Shown here piece after piece: positions 15,388 through 24,371 of a stretch of DNA of 64,000 nt. The notes below the pieces were generated by a model, which had not been told where the DNA came from, searched no databases, and saw only the letters and a list, made by a program, of their open reading frames with translations. The position numbers and the translations under genes were made by a program. This stretch comes from Castellaniella daejeonensis. GTDB taxonomy: Bacteria > Pseudomonadota > Gammaproteobacteria > Burkholderiales > Burkholderiaceae_B. The stretch is taken from positions 1-64,000 of the forward strand of contig NZ_BAAAFN010000011.1 in NCBI RefSeq assembly GCF_039523555.1. The letters run 5' to 3'. The number at the start of each line of letters is the position of its first letter. Position 1 is the stretch's first letter.

Positions 15388-16671
15388 TCAGTCCGCCTGC
15401 TTGCCGGGCGCGGCCGGGCCTGTGGCATGGCAGGGGCTGGCGGCGGGATTTCGAGACACCGGGGCCGCGTCCTCCGCCCGGATGGCCGAGGCGCGCACCA
15501 GCGCATTGCGGCCCGCGAGCCAGCCGGCCAGGGCTGTGCTCAGGCCGAGCCCGGCCAGCAGTGTGGTCGAGGACCGGAAATTGCCGGCCCAGTCGTGCAG
15601 AATCCCGATCAGCAGGGGTGCGCAGGCAGCCAGGATGTAGCCGGTGGTCTGCGACATGCTGGAAAGATGGGCGGCCACGTGCGCATCCCCGGAACGCAGC
15701 ACGATCAGCATCACGGCCAGGGCGAATAGTCCTCCCTGACCGATGCCCTGTGCCACGGCCAGCGGCCAGATGGCCCAGCGCGGTCCCACGATCATGCCGA
15801 TGAGGGCGAGGGCGGCCATTGCCGACAGCAGGACGGCGAGACCGCGCTGGTCCCGGCATCGTGCCGCCGCCATGGGCACCAGCAGGCAGGCGGCGACCTG
15901 CACCAGGATCGACAGCGAGGTCACCAGGCCGGCTTCGGTGCCGTCCAGGCCGCGGTCGCGCAGCATCGGCGCCATCCAGCCCAGCACGCAATAGGCCAGC
16001 GCCGACTGCAGTCCCATGAACAGGGTGACGGCCCAGGCCAGGCCGTCGCGGCGCAGGCCCCGGACCGGCAGGATGTGGCGCCCCGCTGTAGTCCGGCCGG
16101 ATGTGCGCAGGGCGATCGGGGCCCAGGCCGCCATCGCGGCCACGCCCGGAATGGCCCAGAGCGCCAGGCCGAGATCCCAGCGGCCGCCCAGGGCCTGGGT
16201 GACCGGCAGCGTGACGGCGGCCGCCAGGGCCGCACCCCCGACGAGGCTCATGGTGTACAGGCCGGTCATCAGGGCCGCGCGATCGGGAAAATCCCGTTTC
16301 ACCAGGCTGGGTAGAAGCACATTGCCCAGCGCGATGCCGGCGCCGGCCAGGCCGGTGCCCAGGAACAGGCCCGCGGTGCCCAGGATGCCGCGCAGGGCCG
16401 TGCCGGCAGCGATCAGCGCCAGCACCAGCAGCAGGGTGCGCTCGATGCCGGTGCGCTGGGCCAGGCGGGGCGCAAAGGGGGCGAACAGCCCCATGCACAG
16501 CACGGGCAGGGTGGTCAGGTAGCCGGCCTGGGCGCCGCTCAGTCCCAACGCCTGGGTCAGTTCGGGCAGCAGGATGGCCGTACTGGGAAAGAGCGGGCGC
16601 AGGTTCGCCGCCAGCAGCAACAGGCTGGCCGCCGTCAGCCAGGCGGCTGTGCGGGAAGCGGGGGCCTTCAT
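15388..16671 (-). CDS. MFS transporter, CynX/NimT type
   Basis: The 427-residue protein has about twelve hydrophobic segments and the CynX-like start LLLLAANLRPLFPSTAILLPEL, in which NLRP is characteristic of the cyanate/2-nitroimidazole transporter group. GLFLGTGLAGAGIALGNVLLPSLVKRDFP is a further family block. Substrate unknown. Its ATG overlaps the stop of the upstream Fsr-type gene by four bases. The last 40 residues are a hydrophilic tail. Confidence 0.85.
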   Translation of the reverse strand: MKAPASRTAAWLTAASLLLLAANLRPLFPSTAILLPELTQALGLSGAQAGYLTTLPVLCMGLFAPFAPRLAQRTGIERTLLLVLALIAAGTALRGILGTAGLFLGTGLAGAGIALGNVLLPSLVKRDFPDRAALMTGLYTMSLVGGAALAAAVTLPVTQALGGRWDLGLALWAIPGVAAMAAWAPIALRTSGRTTAGRHILPVRGLRRDGLAWAVTLFMGLQSALAYCVLGWMAPMLRDRGLDGTEAGLVTSLSILVQVAACLLVPMAAARCRDQRGLAVLLSAMAALALIGMIVGPRWAIWPLAVAQGIGQGGLFALAVMLIVLRSGDAHVAAHLSSMSQTTGYILAACAPLLIGILHDWAGNFRSSTTLLAGLGLSTALAGWLAGRNALVRASAIRAEDAAPVSRNPAASPCHATGPAAPGKQAD

Positions 16672-17885
16672 GCGGAACGGCGCCGCGTATCCGGCAGGAA
16701 GAAGGCCGCCAGGCCCAGCAGGGGCAGGAAGGCGCACAGGTGGTAGACGAAGGCGATGCTGGTGGCGTCGGCCAGCCGGCCGAGCGCGGCGGCGCCGATT
16801 CCGCCCATGCCGAAGGCCAGGCCGAAGAACAGGCCCGAGACCGTACCGGTCTTGCCGGGCATGAGTTCCTGTGCATAGACGACGATCGCCGGGAAGGCCG
16901 AGGCGATCATGAACCCGGCGCAGAACACAAGGATCAGGGTCCAGTGCAGGTTTGCATAGGGCAGGGCCAGCGAGAACGGCGCCGTGCCCAGGATCGAAGC
17001 CCAGATGACGCGCTTGCGGCCGATGCGGTCGCCGATGGGGCCGCCCGCCAGCGTTCCGGCAGCCGCGCCTGCCAGGAACACGAACAGGGCATACTGCGCC
17101 TGCTGGATGTCCAGGCCGAAGCGGTCGATCAGGAAAAAGGTGAAGTAGCTGTTCAACCCCGCCAGGTAGAAGTATTTGCTGAAGATGAGCAGCAGCAGGA
17201 TGAACACGGCGCCGCGCACCTGCCGGGCCGAGAGGCCGTTGTCCGTCTTGCGCAGGGACGAGCGACCGCGCACGCCGGTCAGGTTGGCGGCGTACCAGCG
17301 GCTGACGCCCAGCAGGATGCAGATGCCGGCCAGCGCGGCCAGCGATACCCAGGCGACGCTGCCCTGGCCGTGCGGCACGATCAGCAGGGCGGCCAGCAGG
17401 GGGCCGATCGAGGAACCGATATTGCCGCCCACCTGGAAGATCGACTGGGCCAGGCCGTGCCGGCCGGCCGAGGCCATGCGCGCCACCCGCGAGGATTCCG
17501 GATGGAAGACCGAGGATCCCGCACCCACCAGCGTGGCGGCCAGCACCACCAGGGGAAAGCTCCAGGCCTGCGACAGCAGCAGAAGACCGCAGAATGTGAA
17601 GCCCATGCCGATCGGCAGGGAATAGGGCATCGGCCGGCGATCCGTGAGGCGGCCCACCACTGGCTGCAGCAGCGAGGACGAGAACTGGAAGGCCAGCGTG
17701 ATGATGCCGACCTGGGCGAAACTGAGGTCGAAGCGGCCCTGCAGCACCGGGTAGATCGCCAGCAGCACCGACTGCATCATGTCGTTGAGCAGGTGGGTGA
17801 TGCTGATGGCGCCCAGGACGGGGAAGGCGACGCCGGGGTCGGACTGGGAGGCGGTAGTCGGCGCCGTGGCAAGCGTGTTTTTCAT
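16668..17885 (-). CDS. MFS transporter, fosmidomycin-resistance (Fsr) type
   Basis: The 405-residue protein, from the ATG at 17885, has the Fsr-family opening LGAISITHLLNDMMQSVLLAIYPVLQ and GSSVFHPESSRVARMASAGRHG, which distinguish this group from other MFS exporters. It probably exports a small toxic compound by proton antiport. A longer frame to 18116 has no membrane or coding character before MKNTLATAPTT. Translationally coupled to the CynX-type gene. Confidence 0.85.
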   Translation of the reverse strand: MKNTLATAPTTASQSDPGVAFPVLGAISITHLLNDMMQSVLLAIYPVLQGRFDLSFAQVGIITLAFQFSSSLLQPVVGRLTDRRPMPYSLPIGMGFTFCGLLLLSQAWSFPLVVLAATLVGAGSSVFHPESSRVARMASAGRHGLAQSIFQVGGNIGSSIGPLLAALLIVPHGQGSVAWVSLAALAGICILLGVSRWYAANLTGVRGRSSLRKTDNGLSARQVRGAVFILLLLIFSKYFYLAGLNSYFTFFLIDRFGLDIQQAQYALFVFLAGAAAGTLAGGPIGDRIGRKRVIWASILGTAPFSLALPYANLHWTLILVFCAGFMIASAFPAIVVYAQELMPGKTGTVSGLFFGLAFGMGGIGAAALGRLADATSIAFVYHLCAFLPLLGLAAFFLPDTRRRSA

Positions 17886-18069
17886 CGTGGGGGTGTTCCG
17901 GGATGCAAGTGTCCCGTCGAGGACGGGCAAGGACACCCAAGGCATTGTACGCCGGTCCCGGCCATGCGCCTGCCGCATGATCCCTATTACGCGCGCGACG
18001 TCCGCCCGCCGTACGTCCGCAGTACGATCGCGGCTCGGGTTCTTCGATTCATGTGCCAGGCATTCCACC

Positions 18070-18957
18070 ATGTTCTTGCAGATTCTTGATTCGTCCGGCG
18101 TCGCGTTCGGCCGCATGCTGCTGCGCGGAATCGGCCAGGTCTATCTTCTGCCCAGCGCCTGGGCCGGGTTGCTCCTGCTGGGTGCCGCCGCCTGGCAATC
18201 CTGGACGCTGGCGGGGGCCTGCCTGCTGGGCGCATCGGCCGGAACCGCATGGGGGTTGTCCGCGGGCGATGTCCCCGGCAGCCGGGCGGGACTGCACGGC
18301 TACAACGGCGCACTGACCGGGCTGGGCGTCATGGCCGTGCTGCCGCCAGGACTGCTTGCCTGGTCGCTGGTGGTGCCGCTGGCCTGCCTGTCCGCGTGGA
18401 TGGCCCATGCGTGGCGGCGCCGATGCGGCCTGCCGCCTTATACGGCGCCGTTCGTCCTGGTGACCTGGCTGCTGATGGCGGTTGCTATCAGCCTGGGCCT
18501 GGCCCGGGAAGCGGCAGTTGCGGCTGATGTCGCCGGTGCCGGCTGGATCGGCGCGGTGCAGGGCCTGCTGCGCGGGATCGGTCAGGTGATGTTCCTGGAT
18601 GATCTCGGGGCGGGCGCGTTGTGCTGGCTGGGACTGGCGTTGGGGTCACCCCGGGCGGCGCTGTCCGCCGGCCTGGCGTCCGCCCTGTGCCTGCTGGTGG
18701 CCGGGCTGGCCGGCTTTCCGGCCGATGCGGCTGCGCTGGGTCTGTACGGCTTCAATGCCGTGCTGGCGGCCGAGGCGCTGCGGGCAGTGCGCCCGGGCCG
18801 CTGGCTTTGGCCCTGCGCCGCTGTGTTGCTCAGTCTGGGTCTGATGCGCGGCTTCCAGCTGCTCGGGCTGCCGTCCCTGACGGCGCCCTTCCTGTTGGCG
18901 ACCTGGGTGGTGCGCCAGGCCGCCTTGCACCGGCCGCATCAGGCCCGCGCAGCCTGA
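18070..18957 (+). CDS. Urea transporter (UT family)
   Basis: The 295-residue membrane protein shows the internal two-fold repeat of urea channels. Each half begins LLRGIGQV (about residues 17-24 and 163-170) and carries the pore motif with a conserved Asn: HGYNGALTG in the first half and YGFNAVLAA in the second. It would conduct urea across the inner membrane. No urease genes are in the window. The 3' end overlaps the convergent norB gene by 19 bases. Confidence 0.85.
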   Translation: MFLQILDSSGVAFGRMLLRGIGQVYLLPSAWAGLLLLGAAAWQSWTLAGACLLGASAGTAWGLSAGDVPGSRAGLHGYNGALTGLGVMAVLPPGLLAWSLVVPLACLSAWMAHAWRRRCGLPPYTAPFVLVTWLLMAVAISLGLAREAAVAADVAGAGWIGAVQGLLRGIGQVMFLDDLGAGALCWLGLALGSPRAALSAGLASALCLLVAGLAGFPADAAALGLYGFNAVLAAEALRAVRPGRWLWPCAAVLLSLGLMRGFQLLGLPSLTAPFLLATWVVRQAALHRPHQARAA

Positions 18958-20636
18958 TCGATGGCCTGATCCATGCCCGGGGCGGCTGTTTCGGGGGCCG
19001 GCCGGGCTTCCAGCGAGGCGAGGAAGCGCCAGACGAACAGCAGCGTGATCAGCAGCAGGCCCGGATAGCCCAGCCCGGCCAGGATGTAGGGAATGGTCGG
19101 GTCACCCAGGGCAACGGCGTCCAGGTTGAAGCTGAGCAGGCCCAGGGTGATGAATGCGCCGAAGATCCACATGCCCGCCAGCCACAGCCCGGCTTCGGTG
19201 CCGTGCAGCGTGCGGTGCCAGCGGCCCGGGTCGGCCGGCCGGAAGGTTTTCCTGGGCTGCGGTGCCCCGCGGGCGCGCAGTCCGAGCGTCAGCAGGTCAT
19301 AGACCAGCAGGCCCGCGCCTGCGAGGAACACCAGGCCGAAGACCGGCACCAGGACTTTGTAGAACTGCATGGCCGGAAAGACCTGGCCGCCGAACCAGCT
19401 CAGCCCCATGGAGCGGTACAGGAACACCTGGATCGTGCCGCCGATCGCGAAGGCAAAGGCGATGCCCAGCATGCCCGCGAAAACCAGCCAGAACGCGATC
19501 CGCCCGAGCCGCTGATCGAAATCCTTCACGCCGCGCAGCAGGGGAATCGCATAGTACGCCGACGCGATGCCCAGCATGCCGAAGGTGCCGAACAGCGCCA
19601 GGTGGGCATGGCTGGGCGTGACCCAGGTGCCGTGCGACCAGACGTTGGTGAGCGCGAATGTCATGGTGAAGCCCAGGATGCCCGCCCCGACCTGCTCCAG
19701 GACCACCGAGCCCAGGATGAAATAGAAGGCCGGCGCGTTTTCCAGCGGGCGGCGGTCCTGGTGCGCGTCCAGGTAGATGTGCCAGAAGCAGAACACCAGG
19801 GGCAGCGGTTCCAGGGCGCTGAACAGCGATCCCCAGAATTGCCAGAATTCCGGCGTGCCGATCCAGAAATAGTGGTGGGCGTTGCCGATCAGGCCCGACA
19901 GCCACACCATCGCGACCCCCCAGAACACGGCATAGCCCACCGCCTTGACGTCGGCCTTGAACATCAGCACCAGCAGGAAACCGACCAGGCTGATGTGGAT
20001 GACTTCCCATACGCCTTCCACCCAGTAGTGCACCACGTACCAGCGGAAGTATTCCTGCAGGTCCAGGCGTTCGACGAAGAATACGCCGAACAGCCAGACG
20101 AAGGTCAGGGCGCTCACGCCGATCGCCAGCCCCCAGTGGATCTCGTTCCACTCGCGGCGTGCCGGGAATGTGCGCAGCACCACCCAGGCCAGGATGGCAA
20201 AGCCGACGAAGATGACGATGTCGGCGGCGCGCCCGGCCTCCAGGTATTCCAGTCCTTCCTGGAGCCAGGGCTGCCCCAGCCACCAGCCGGCCACGCCGCG
20301 CGCCGCCAGCGATTGGGTGGCGATGTTCCATAGCGTGACGGCCAGCAGGGCCCAGAACAGGAAGCGGATCAGCCCCGGTGCGGCCAGTTCGCGGCGCGAC
20401 AGCAGCGGCCCGACGAACAGGATGGTGCCGATGAAGCCCGACAGGATCCAGAGAATGCCGAGGTTGGTGTGCTCGGCGCGCAGGACGTTGAAGTTGAGGA
20501 TGCCCGAAAGCAGGCGCGGGTCCACGTGCTGCACGGCGATCAGCAGGCCGAACAGGACCTGGAAGCCGAACAGCACCAGCATCAGCAGGAAGAAGCGCAG
20601 GCTCAGGCGCTGCGTCTGGTAGTCGATCTTGATCAT
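18939..20636 (-). CDS. norB: Nitric-oxide-reductase-type haem-copper oxidase subunit I (NorB-like)
   Basis: A 565-residue integral membrane protein of the NOR branch of the haem-copper superfamily, expected to reduce NO to N2O. Haem and metal ligands are visible as RAEHTNLG (H56), VVHYWVEGVWEVIH (metal-site His plus the two Glu typical of NORs), NAHHYFWIG (paired His) and SHAHLALFGTFG (His pair for the haems). Oxygen-reducing oxidases lack the HYWVEGVWE block. It is longer than the roughly 450-residue cNOR subunit, mostly in a C-terminal extension with extra hydrophobic segments. It follows the NorC-like gene by 13 bases. Confidence 0.85.
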   Translation of the reverse strand: MIKIDYQTQRLSLRFFLLMLVLFGFQVLFGLLIAVQHVDPRLLSGILNFNVLRAEHTNLGILWILSGFIGTILFVGPLLSRRELAAPGLIRFLFWALLAVTLWNIATQSLAARGVAGWWLGQPWLQEGLEYLEAGRAADIVIFVGFAILAWVVLRTFPARREWNEIHWGLAIGVSALTFVWLFGVFFVERLDLQEYFRWYVVHYWVEGVWEVIHISLVGFLLVLMFKADVKAVGYAVFWGVAMVWLSGLIGNAHHYFWIGTPEFWQFWGSLFSALEPLPLVFCFWHIYLDAHQDRRPLENAPAFYFILGSVVLEQVGAGILGFTMTFALTNVWSHGTWVTPSHAHLALFGTFGMLGIASAYYAIPLLRGVKDFDQRLGRIAFWLVFAGMLGIAFAFAIGGTIQVFLYRSMGLSWFGGQVFPAMQFYKVLVPVFGLVFLAGAGLLVYDLLTLGLRARGAPQPRKTFRPADPGRWHRTLHGTEAGLWLAGMWIFGAFITLGLLSFNLDAVALGDPTIPYILAGLGYPGLLLITLLFVWRFLASLEARPAPETAAPGMDQAIDQAARA

Positions 20637-20649
20637 GTTGGCTTCCTTT

Positions 20650-21630
20650 TCACAGGCTGTTCAGGTAGGCCACGATGGCCTTCATGTCGGCCTCGTCGAT
20701 CAGCGCGTCGTAGGATGGCATGACATGCGGCGGGTAGCCCGCGACGATCTGCGCATCGGGCTGGCGGATCGAGCGGGCCAGGTAGGCTTCGTCCGCCGTG
20801 ACCGTGGTGCCGTCGGCCAGCTGGACCTCGTGACCGGCAAGTTGGCCCCAGCCCGGGCCCACCGTGCGTTTCTGGTCGGTGGCGTGGCAGGCCACGCAGC
20901 CCAGGTCGGACACCAGTTGCCGGCCTCGCGCCACGAGATCCTGGGGCTGCGCCCCGGCTGAAGACGGGGCAGGCGAAGAGGCCGCGGCGGCGGTCTGGCC
21001 GGCTGCCGCGCCGTTGCCGGCCATGGGCGCCTTCGGGGCCCATGAGGCGGGAACCCGACGGTTCGCGTGCGGTTTCGGCGGCCAGCCTTCGGTGTGCATG
21101 GAAGAGGTGTATTTGAGGAAAGCGATCAGCGCCGCGACCTCGTGGGCGTTCAATGGCAGGTTGGGCATCAGGGAATGCTGGCCTGCGCGCTGTTCCAGGC
21201 GCTCGGCCGCGCCGGGGTAGCGCTGCAGGTAGGCCTGCAGGTCGTCGGTGCCGGCGTCTTCGCGGATCGCCGGATTCTGCAGCTGGACGCGCACGGCCGC
21301 GGATGTGGGCCAGCCGCCCGCCGAGGGCAGGAAGGCGGCCAGCCAGGCGGGGCCGGCCTCGGCGTGGATGCGGGTCAGGTCGGGGCCGAAATAGGCGCCG
21401 TTGCCGACGATGGTATGGCAGCCCATGCAGTTGTAGGCCTGGAAGACGCGTTTGCCTTCCACCGCGCTGGCACCGCCGTACTGGATGTCATCGGGCACGA
21501 CCTGATTGCGGGAAGGCAGGAAGGACCAGGCGGACAGCAGCAGGAAGATCGCCAGCATCAGTGCCAGCACGGCCAGGGCCGAGCGGCGTTTTGCCGTTTC
21601 GCGGCAATCGGTTCCGTTCAGGCAGCTCAT
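20650..21630 (-). CDS. norC: NorC-like cytochrome c fused to a second cytochrome c domain
   Basis: The 326-residue protein has an N-terminal membrane anchor (about 16-37), then a NorC-type haem domain: GKRVFQAYNCMGCH (C68, C71, H72), GAYFGPDLTRI and a Met in HSLMPNLPL. An Ala/Pro/Ser-rich linker (about 195-230) leads to a second haem site LGCVACH (C245, C248, H249). That domain has the pattern seen in cytochrome-c-tailed oxidase subunit II: GPGWGQLAGHEVQLADGTTV, DEAYLARSIRQPDAQIV and YPPHVMPSYD. Normal NorC is a one-haem protein of about 150 residues. It should deliver electrons to NorB. The ATG overlaps the small upstream gene by four bases. Confidence 0.85.
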   Translation of the reverse strand: MSCLNGTDCRETAKRRSALAVLALMLAIFLLLSAWSFLPSRNQVVPDDIQYGGASAVEGKRVFQAYNCMGCHTIVGNGAYFGPDLTRIHAEAGPAWLAAFLPSAGGWPTSAAVRVQLQNPAIREDAGTDDLQAYLQRYPGAAERLEQRAGQHSLMPNLPLNAHEVAALIAFLKYTSSMHTEGWPPKPHANRRVPASWAPKAPMAGNGAAAGQTAAAASSPAPSSAGAQPQDLVARGRQLVSDLGCVACHATDQKRTVGPGWGQLAGHEVQLADGTTVTADEAYLARSIRQPDAQIVAGYPPHVMPSYDALIDEADMKAIVAYLNSL

Positions 21631-21887
21631 GACCTGTCCTCCTGTGCCAGGGCGTCCCGGCCAGTTGCCGGGCGAGCCTGTTCGTCGTGCAGGAACAGGG
21701 TGCGCAGGCTGCCCAGGAACGTGTAGAACACGTAGACCGCCAGGACATAGCCCACGGCGATGTACAGCCACCACATGGCATGGGATTCGGGCCAGTATTC
21801 GAAATCTCGCCAATAGGGCCAGGACAGCAGTACGCTGACCAGGCCGGCCAGGGCCGACAGCACCCCGTCGATGATGCGTTGCGTCAT
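21627..21887 (-). CDS. Small membrane protein leading the norCB operon
   Basis: An 86-residue protein, MTQRIIDGVLSALAGLVSVLLSWPYW..., with two hydrophobic segments (about 9-24 and 40-60) and a hydrophilic C-terminus. I do not recognise the family. It is preceded by a good CGGAGGGA site and overlaps the norC-like start by ATGA, so it is co-translated with the complex and may be an assembly factor or small subunit. The context, not the sequence, supports this. Confidence 0.75.
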   Translation of the reverse strand: MTQRIIDGVLSALAGLVSVLLSWPYWRDFEYWPESHAMWWLYIAVGYVLAVYVFYTFLGSLRTLFLHDEQARPATGRDALAQEDRS

Positions 21888-22113
21888 GTCCGTCTTCCCT
21901 CCGGGTTGTGGATGACGAGAACAGTCTAGGAGTGGGGGTGGGCCGGCCACTCGAAGCCATCAACCGGGATGAGGGATATGGTTGGTGCGCAATCGATCCG
22001 GAAAACATCAAACGATGGTTTTGATTGCTGCGGTGCGGGATGACATGTGATCTTGTCGTGATTCGGCAATCAACCGGATGGTTCGGTATTATTCCTATTA
22101 ATCAGTATATTAT

Positions 22114-22142
22114 TTGATTATTTTAATAATTTACTTTAGATA
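22114..22142 (+). promoter_or_regulatory. Candidate sigma-70 promoter toward the CLC gene
   Basis: TTGATT (22114-22119), 17 bases, then TAGATA (22137-22142) within the AT-rich island. It faces the CLC gene and would give a leader of about 230 bases. Confidence 0.4.
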
Positions 22143-22216
22143 AATTCGCTAAGAAATAGTGATCAGGGGAAAAGGGGTTTTCGAGCTCTGAATTCCGTTT
22201 TCTGGCTGAATGCCTT

Positions 22217-22231
22217 AACTTGCATCAAGTT
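22217..22231. promoter_or_regulatory. 15-bp perfect palindrome
   Basis: AACTTG-CAT-CAAGTT lies in the leader between the candidate promoter and the CLC start codon. The symmetry and position suggest a regulator-binding site. The spacing does not fit the FNR consensus (TTGAT-N4-ATCAA). Confidence 0.45.
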
Positions 22232-22378
22232 GGCGCCGAAATAGGGATTTCCCCAAAACATGCAGGAACCGAGCCATCGGTGCGCGGCATGCATGCGCAG
22301 GCGGGGCTATCAGCTTCCTTAAAGCTTGAAGCTTCATAATGGAATGTTGTCCTTGGTTTTCAAAAGGCTGGAAGTTTC

Positions 22379-24307
22379 TTGCCCATATCGGAACAACACT
22401 CCCCGAATCCGGCCCCGCCGGATCATCCCTTGCCGCCGCTGGCGCAGACACAGACCGGCGGCCTGCCCGTGGCACCCGACCTGGGGCTCAGCCTGGCCCA
22501 GGTACGCATGCCGCGCAGCCTGACCCGATTCGACGCCCGCCTGATCCGGTTGATCGGCGTGTCGGTGCTGCTGGGGCTGGCTGCGGCCTGCGTGGCCTGG
22601 CTGCTGATGAAGCTGATCGGGCTGATCACGAACCTCAGTTTCTACGGCACCTGGTCGACTGCGTTCAGCTCCCCGGCCGGCGCAGTCCCGCACCTGGGTG
22701 CCTGGGTGATCGGCGTGCCGGTCATCGGCGGCCTGATCGCGGGCGGCATGGCGCGCTGGGGGTCGAAGGCAATCCGGGGCCACGGCATTCCCGAGGCCAT
22801 GGAACAGGTCCTGCTCAACGAGTCGCGCATTCCCACCCGCATCACGCTGCTCAAGCCGCTGTCCTCTGCGGTCGTGATCGGCACGGGGGGGCCTTTCGGC
22901 GCCGAAGGGCCGATCATCGCCACGGGCGGTGCGCTGGGCTCCCTGATCGGCCAGCTGATGAAGGTGACGGCCAGCGAGCGCAAGGTGCTGCTGGCTGCCG
23001 GGGCAGCGGCGGGCATGGCGGCCGTGTTCGCCGCACCGGTGTCGGCCGTGGCGCTCGCGGTGGAGTTGCTGCTGTTCGAGCTGCGCGGCCGGTCCCTGAT
23101 CCCGGTGGCGCTGGCCTGCGTCACCGCGACCGGCGCGCGCGACCTGCTGATGGGCACGACGCCGGTTTTCCTCATGGATCCGGTGTCCACGCCGGGCGGC
23201 GCCGCGCTGGCGTCCTATGTGCTGATCGGGGCGGCCATCGGCGTGCTCGGCGTCTGGGTGACGCGGGTCGTCTATGCCATCGAGGACGGCTTCGAGCGCC
23301 TGCCGATCCACTGGATGTGGTGGCCCGCACTGGGGGCCGTGGTGGTGGGGCTGGTGGGCTGGCTGGCGCCGCCGACGCTGGGCGTGGGCTATGTGAACAT
23401 CGAGGACATCCTCAACGGGCGTCTGGCCATGGGTGCGCTGGCCTGGCTGTGCCTGATGAAGTTCATCTCGTGGTCGATCTGCCTGGGCAGCGGGACGTCC
23501 GGCGGCACGCTGGCGCCCATGTTCACCATCGGCGGGGCGCTGGGCGCCATGACCGGCCTGTTGCTGGGCCAGGCACTGCCGTGGCTGGGCATCGATCCGC
23601 GCATTGCCGCCCTGGTCGGCATGGCGGCGCTGTTCGCCAGCGCCTCGCGGGCCCTGTTCACGACCGTCGTCTTCGCCTTCGAGACGACCGGCCAGCCGGC
23701 GGGGCTGCTGCCGCTGCTGGGCGCCTGCACGGCGGCCTACCTGGTGTCGGCGATGATGATGCGCAACACCATCATGACGGAAAAGATCGCCCGCCGGGGC
23801 GTGCGCGTGCCTTCGGAATACAAGGCCGATTACCTGGAGCGCATCCTGGTCGGCGATGCCTGCCAGCACGAAGTGACAACCCTGGGCGCCGACCGGACCA
23901 TCGGCGAAGTGCGCGCCTGGATCGCGAGCGCCGCGCCCGAATCCCAGCACCAGGGTTATCCCATCCTGGATTCGGCGGGCCGGGTGCTCGGGGTGCTGAC
24001 GCGCAGGACGTTCTTCGACGCGCACTGGCCCGAGCAGGCCCGGCTGGGCGACCTGATCCAGCGGCCTGCCGTGGTGGTGACGCCGGCTCATACCTTGCGC
24101 CAGGCGGCCGACCATATGGCGATGGAAAACGTCGGCCGGCTGCTGGTGGTCGATCCCGCCGATCCGACCCGCATGCTGGGCATGCTGACCCGGGGCGACG
24201 TGATCTCGGCGCATAGCCGCCGGCTGCGTGAAGGCGCCCGCATGCGCCGCCAGATCGACCTGCGCGCATGGCGCAGGGCCAGGGCGTGGCGCCGCCGCCG
24301 CGGCTAG
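22379..24307 (+). CDS. CLC chloride channel/transporter with C-terminal CBS domains
   Basis: The 642-residue membrane protein has the CLC core followed by two CBS domains (about 500-610). Its filter motifs are variants: GHGIPEAME where E. coli ClcA has GSGIP, GPFGAEGP where GREGP is usual (the gating Glu is kept), and GGTLAPMF for GxFxP. The start is uncertain. TTG at 22379 follows GGAAG and keeps a 40-residue hydrophilic N-terminus; ATG at 22508 would remove it but has no ribosome site. The ion carried and whether it is a channel or a proton antiporter are not decidable here. Confidence 0.88.
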   Translation: MPISEQHSPNPAPPDHPLPPLAQTQTGGLPVAPDLGLSLAQVRMPRSLTRFDARLIRLIGVSVLLGLAAACVAWLLMKLIGLITNLSFYGTWSTAFSSPAGAVPHLGAWVIGVPVIGGLIAGGMARWGSKAIRGHGIPEAMEQVLLNESRIPTRITLLKPLSSAVVIGTGGPFGAEGPIIATGGALGSLIGQLMKVTASERKVLLAAGAAAGMAAVFAAPVSAVALAVELLLFELRGRSLIPVALACVTATGARDLLMGTTPVFLMDPVSTPGGAALASYVLIGAAIGVLGVWVTRVVYAIEDGFERLPIHWMWWPALGAVVVGLVGWLAPPTLGVGYVNIEDILNGRLAMGALAWLCLMKFISWSICLGSGTSGGTLAPMFTIGGALGAMTGLLLGQALPWLGIDPRIAALVGMAALFASASRALFTTVVFAFETTGQPAGLLPLLGACTAAYLVSAMMMRNTIMTEKIARRGVRVPSEYKADYLERILVGDACQHEVTTLGADRTIGEVRAWIASAAPESQHQGYPILDSAGRVLGVLTRRTFFDAHWPEQARLGDLIQRPAVVVTPAHTLRQAADHMAMENVGRLLVVDPADPTRMLGMLTRGDVISAHSRRLREGARMRRQIDLRAWRRARAWRRRRG

Positions 24308-24371
24308 GCTGGCGCGCACCACCTTCGCGTCGATGAAACGCGGGCGTTACGCCACGAGGCCTTCAGGGAGC

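Larger units (their letters stand above)
21888..22378. promoter_or_regulatory. 491-bp AT-rich, palindrome-rich spacer between norCB and the CLC gene
   Basis: No convincing gene lies here. About 22085-22170 is strikingly AT-rich against the GC-rich chromosome. Inverted repeats are clustered: ATCAAA (22007-22012) with TTTGAT (22020-22025); TTGATTGC (22021-22028) with GCAATCAA (22066-22073); and AACC/GGTT (22072-22083). These look like operators for an activator of norCB or of the CLC gene. I cannot match them confidently to an FNR/DNR, NsrR or NorR consensus. Confidence 0.55.

Noticed and set aside
18939..21887. A cbb3 or aa3 oxygen reductase instead of NOR
   Set aside because: The HYWVEGVWE block with two glutamates is typical of NO reductases, there is no copper-A subunit or FixP-type gene, and the first cytochrome domain is NorC-like.
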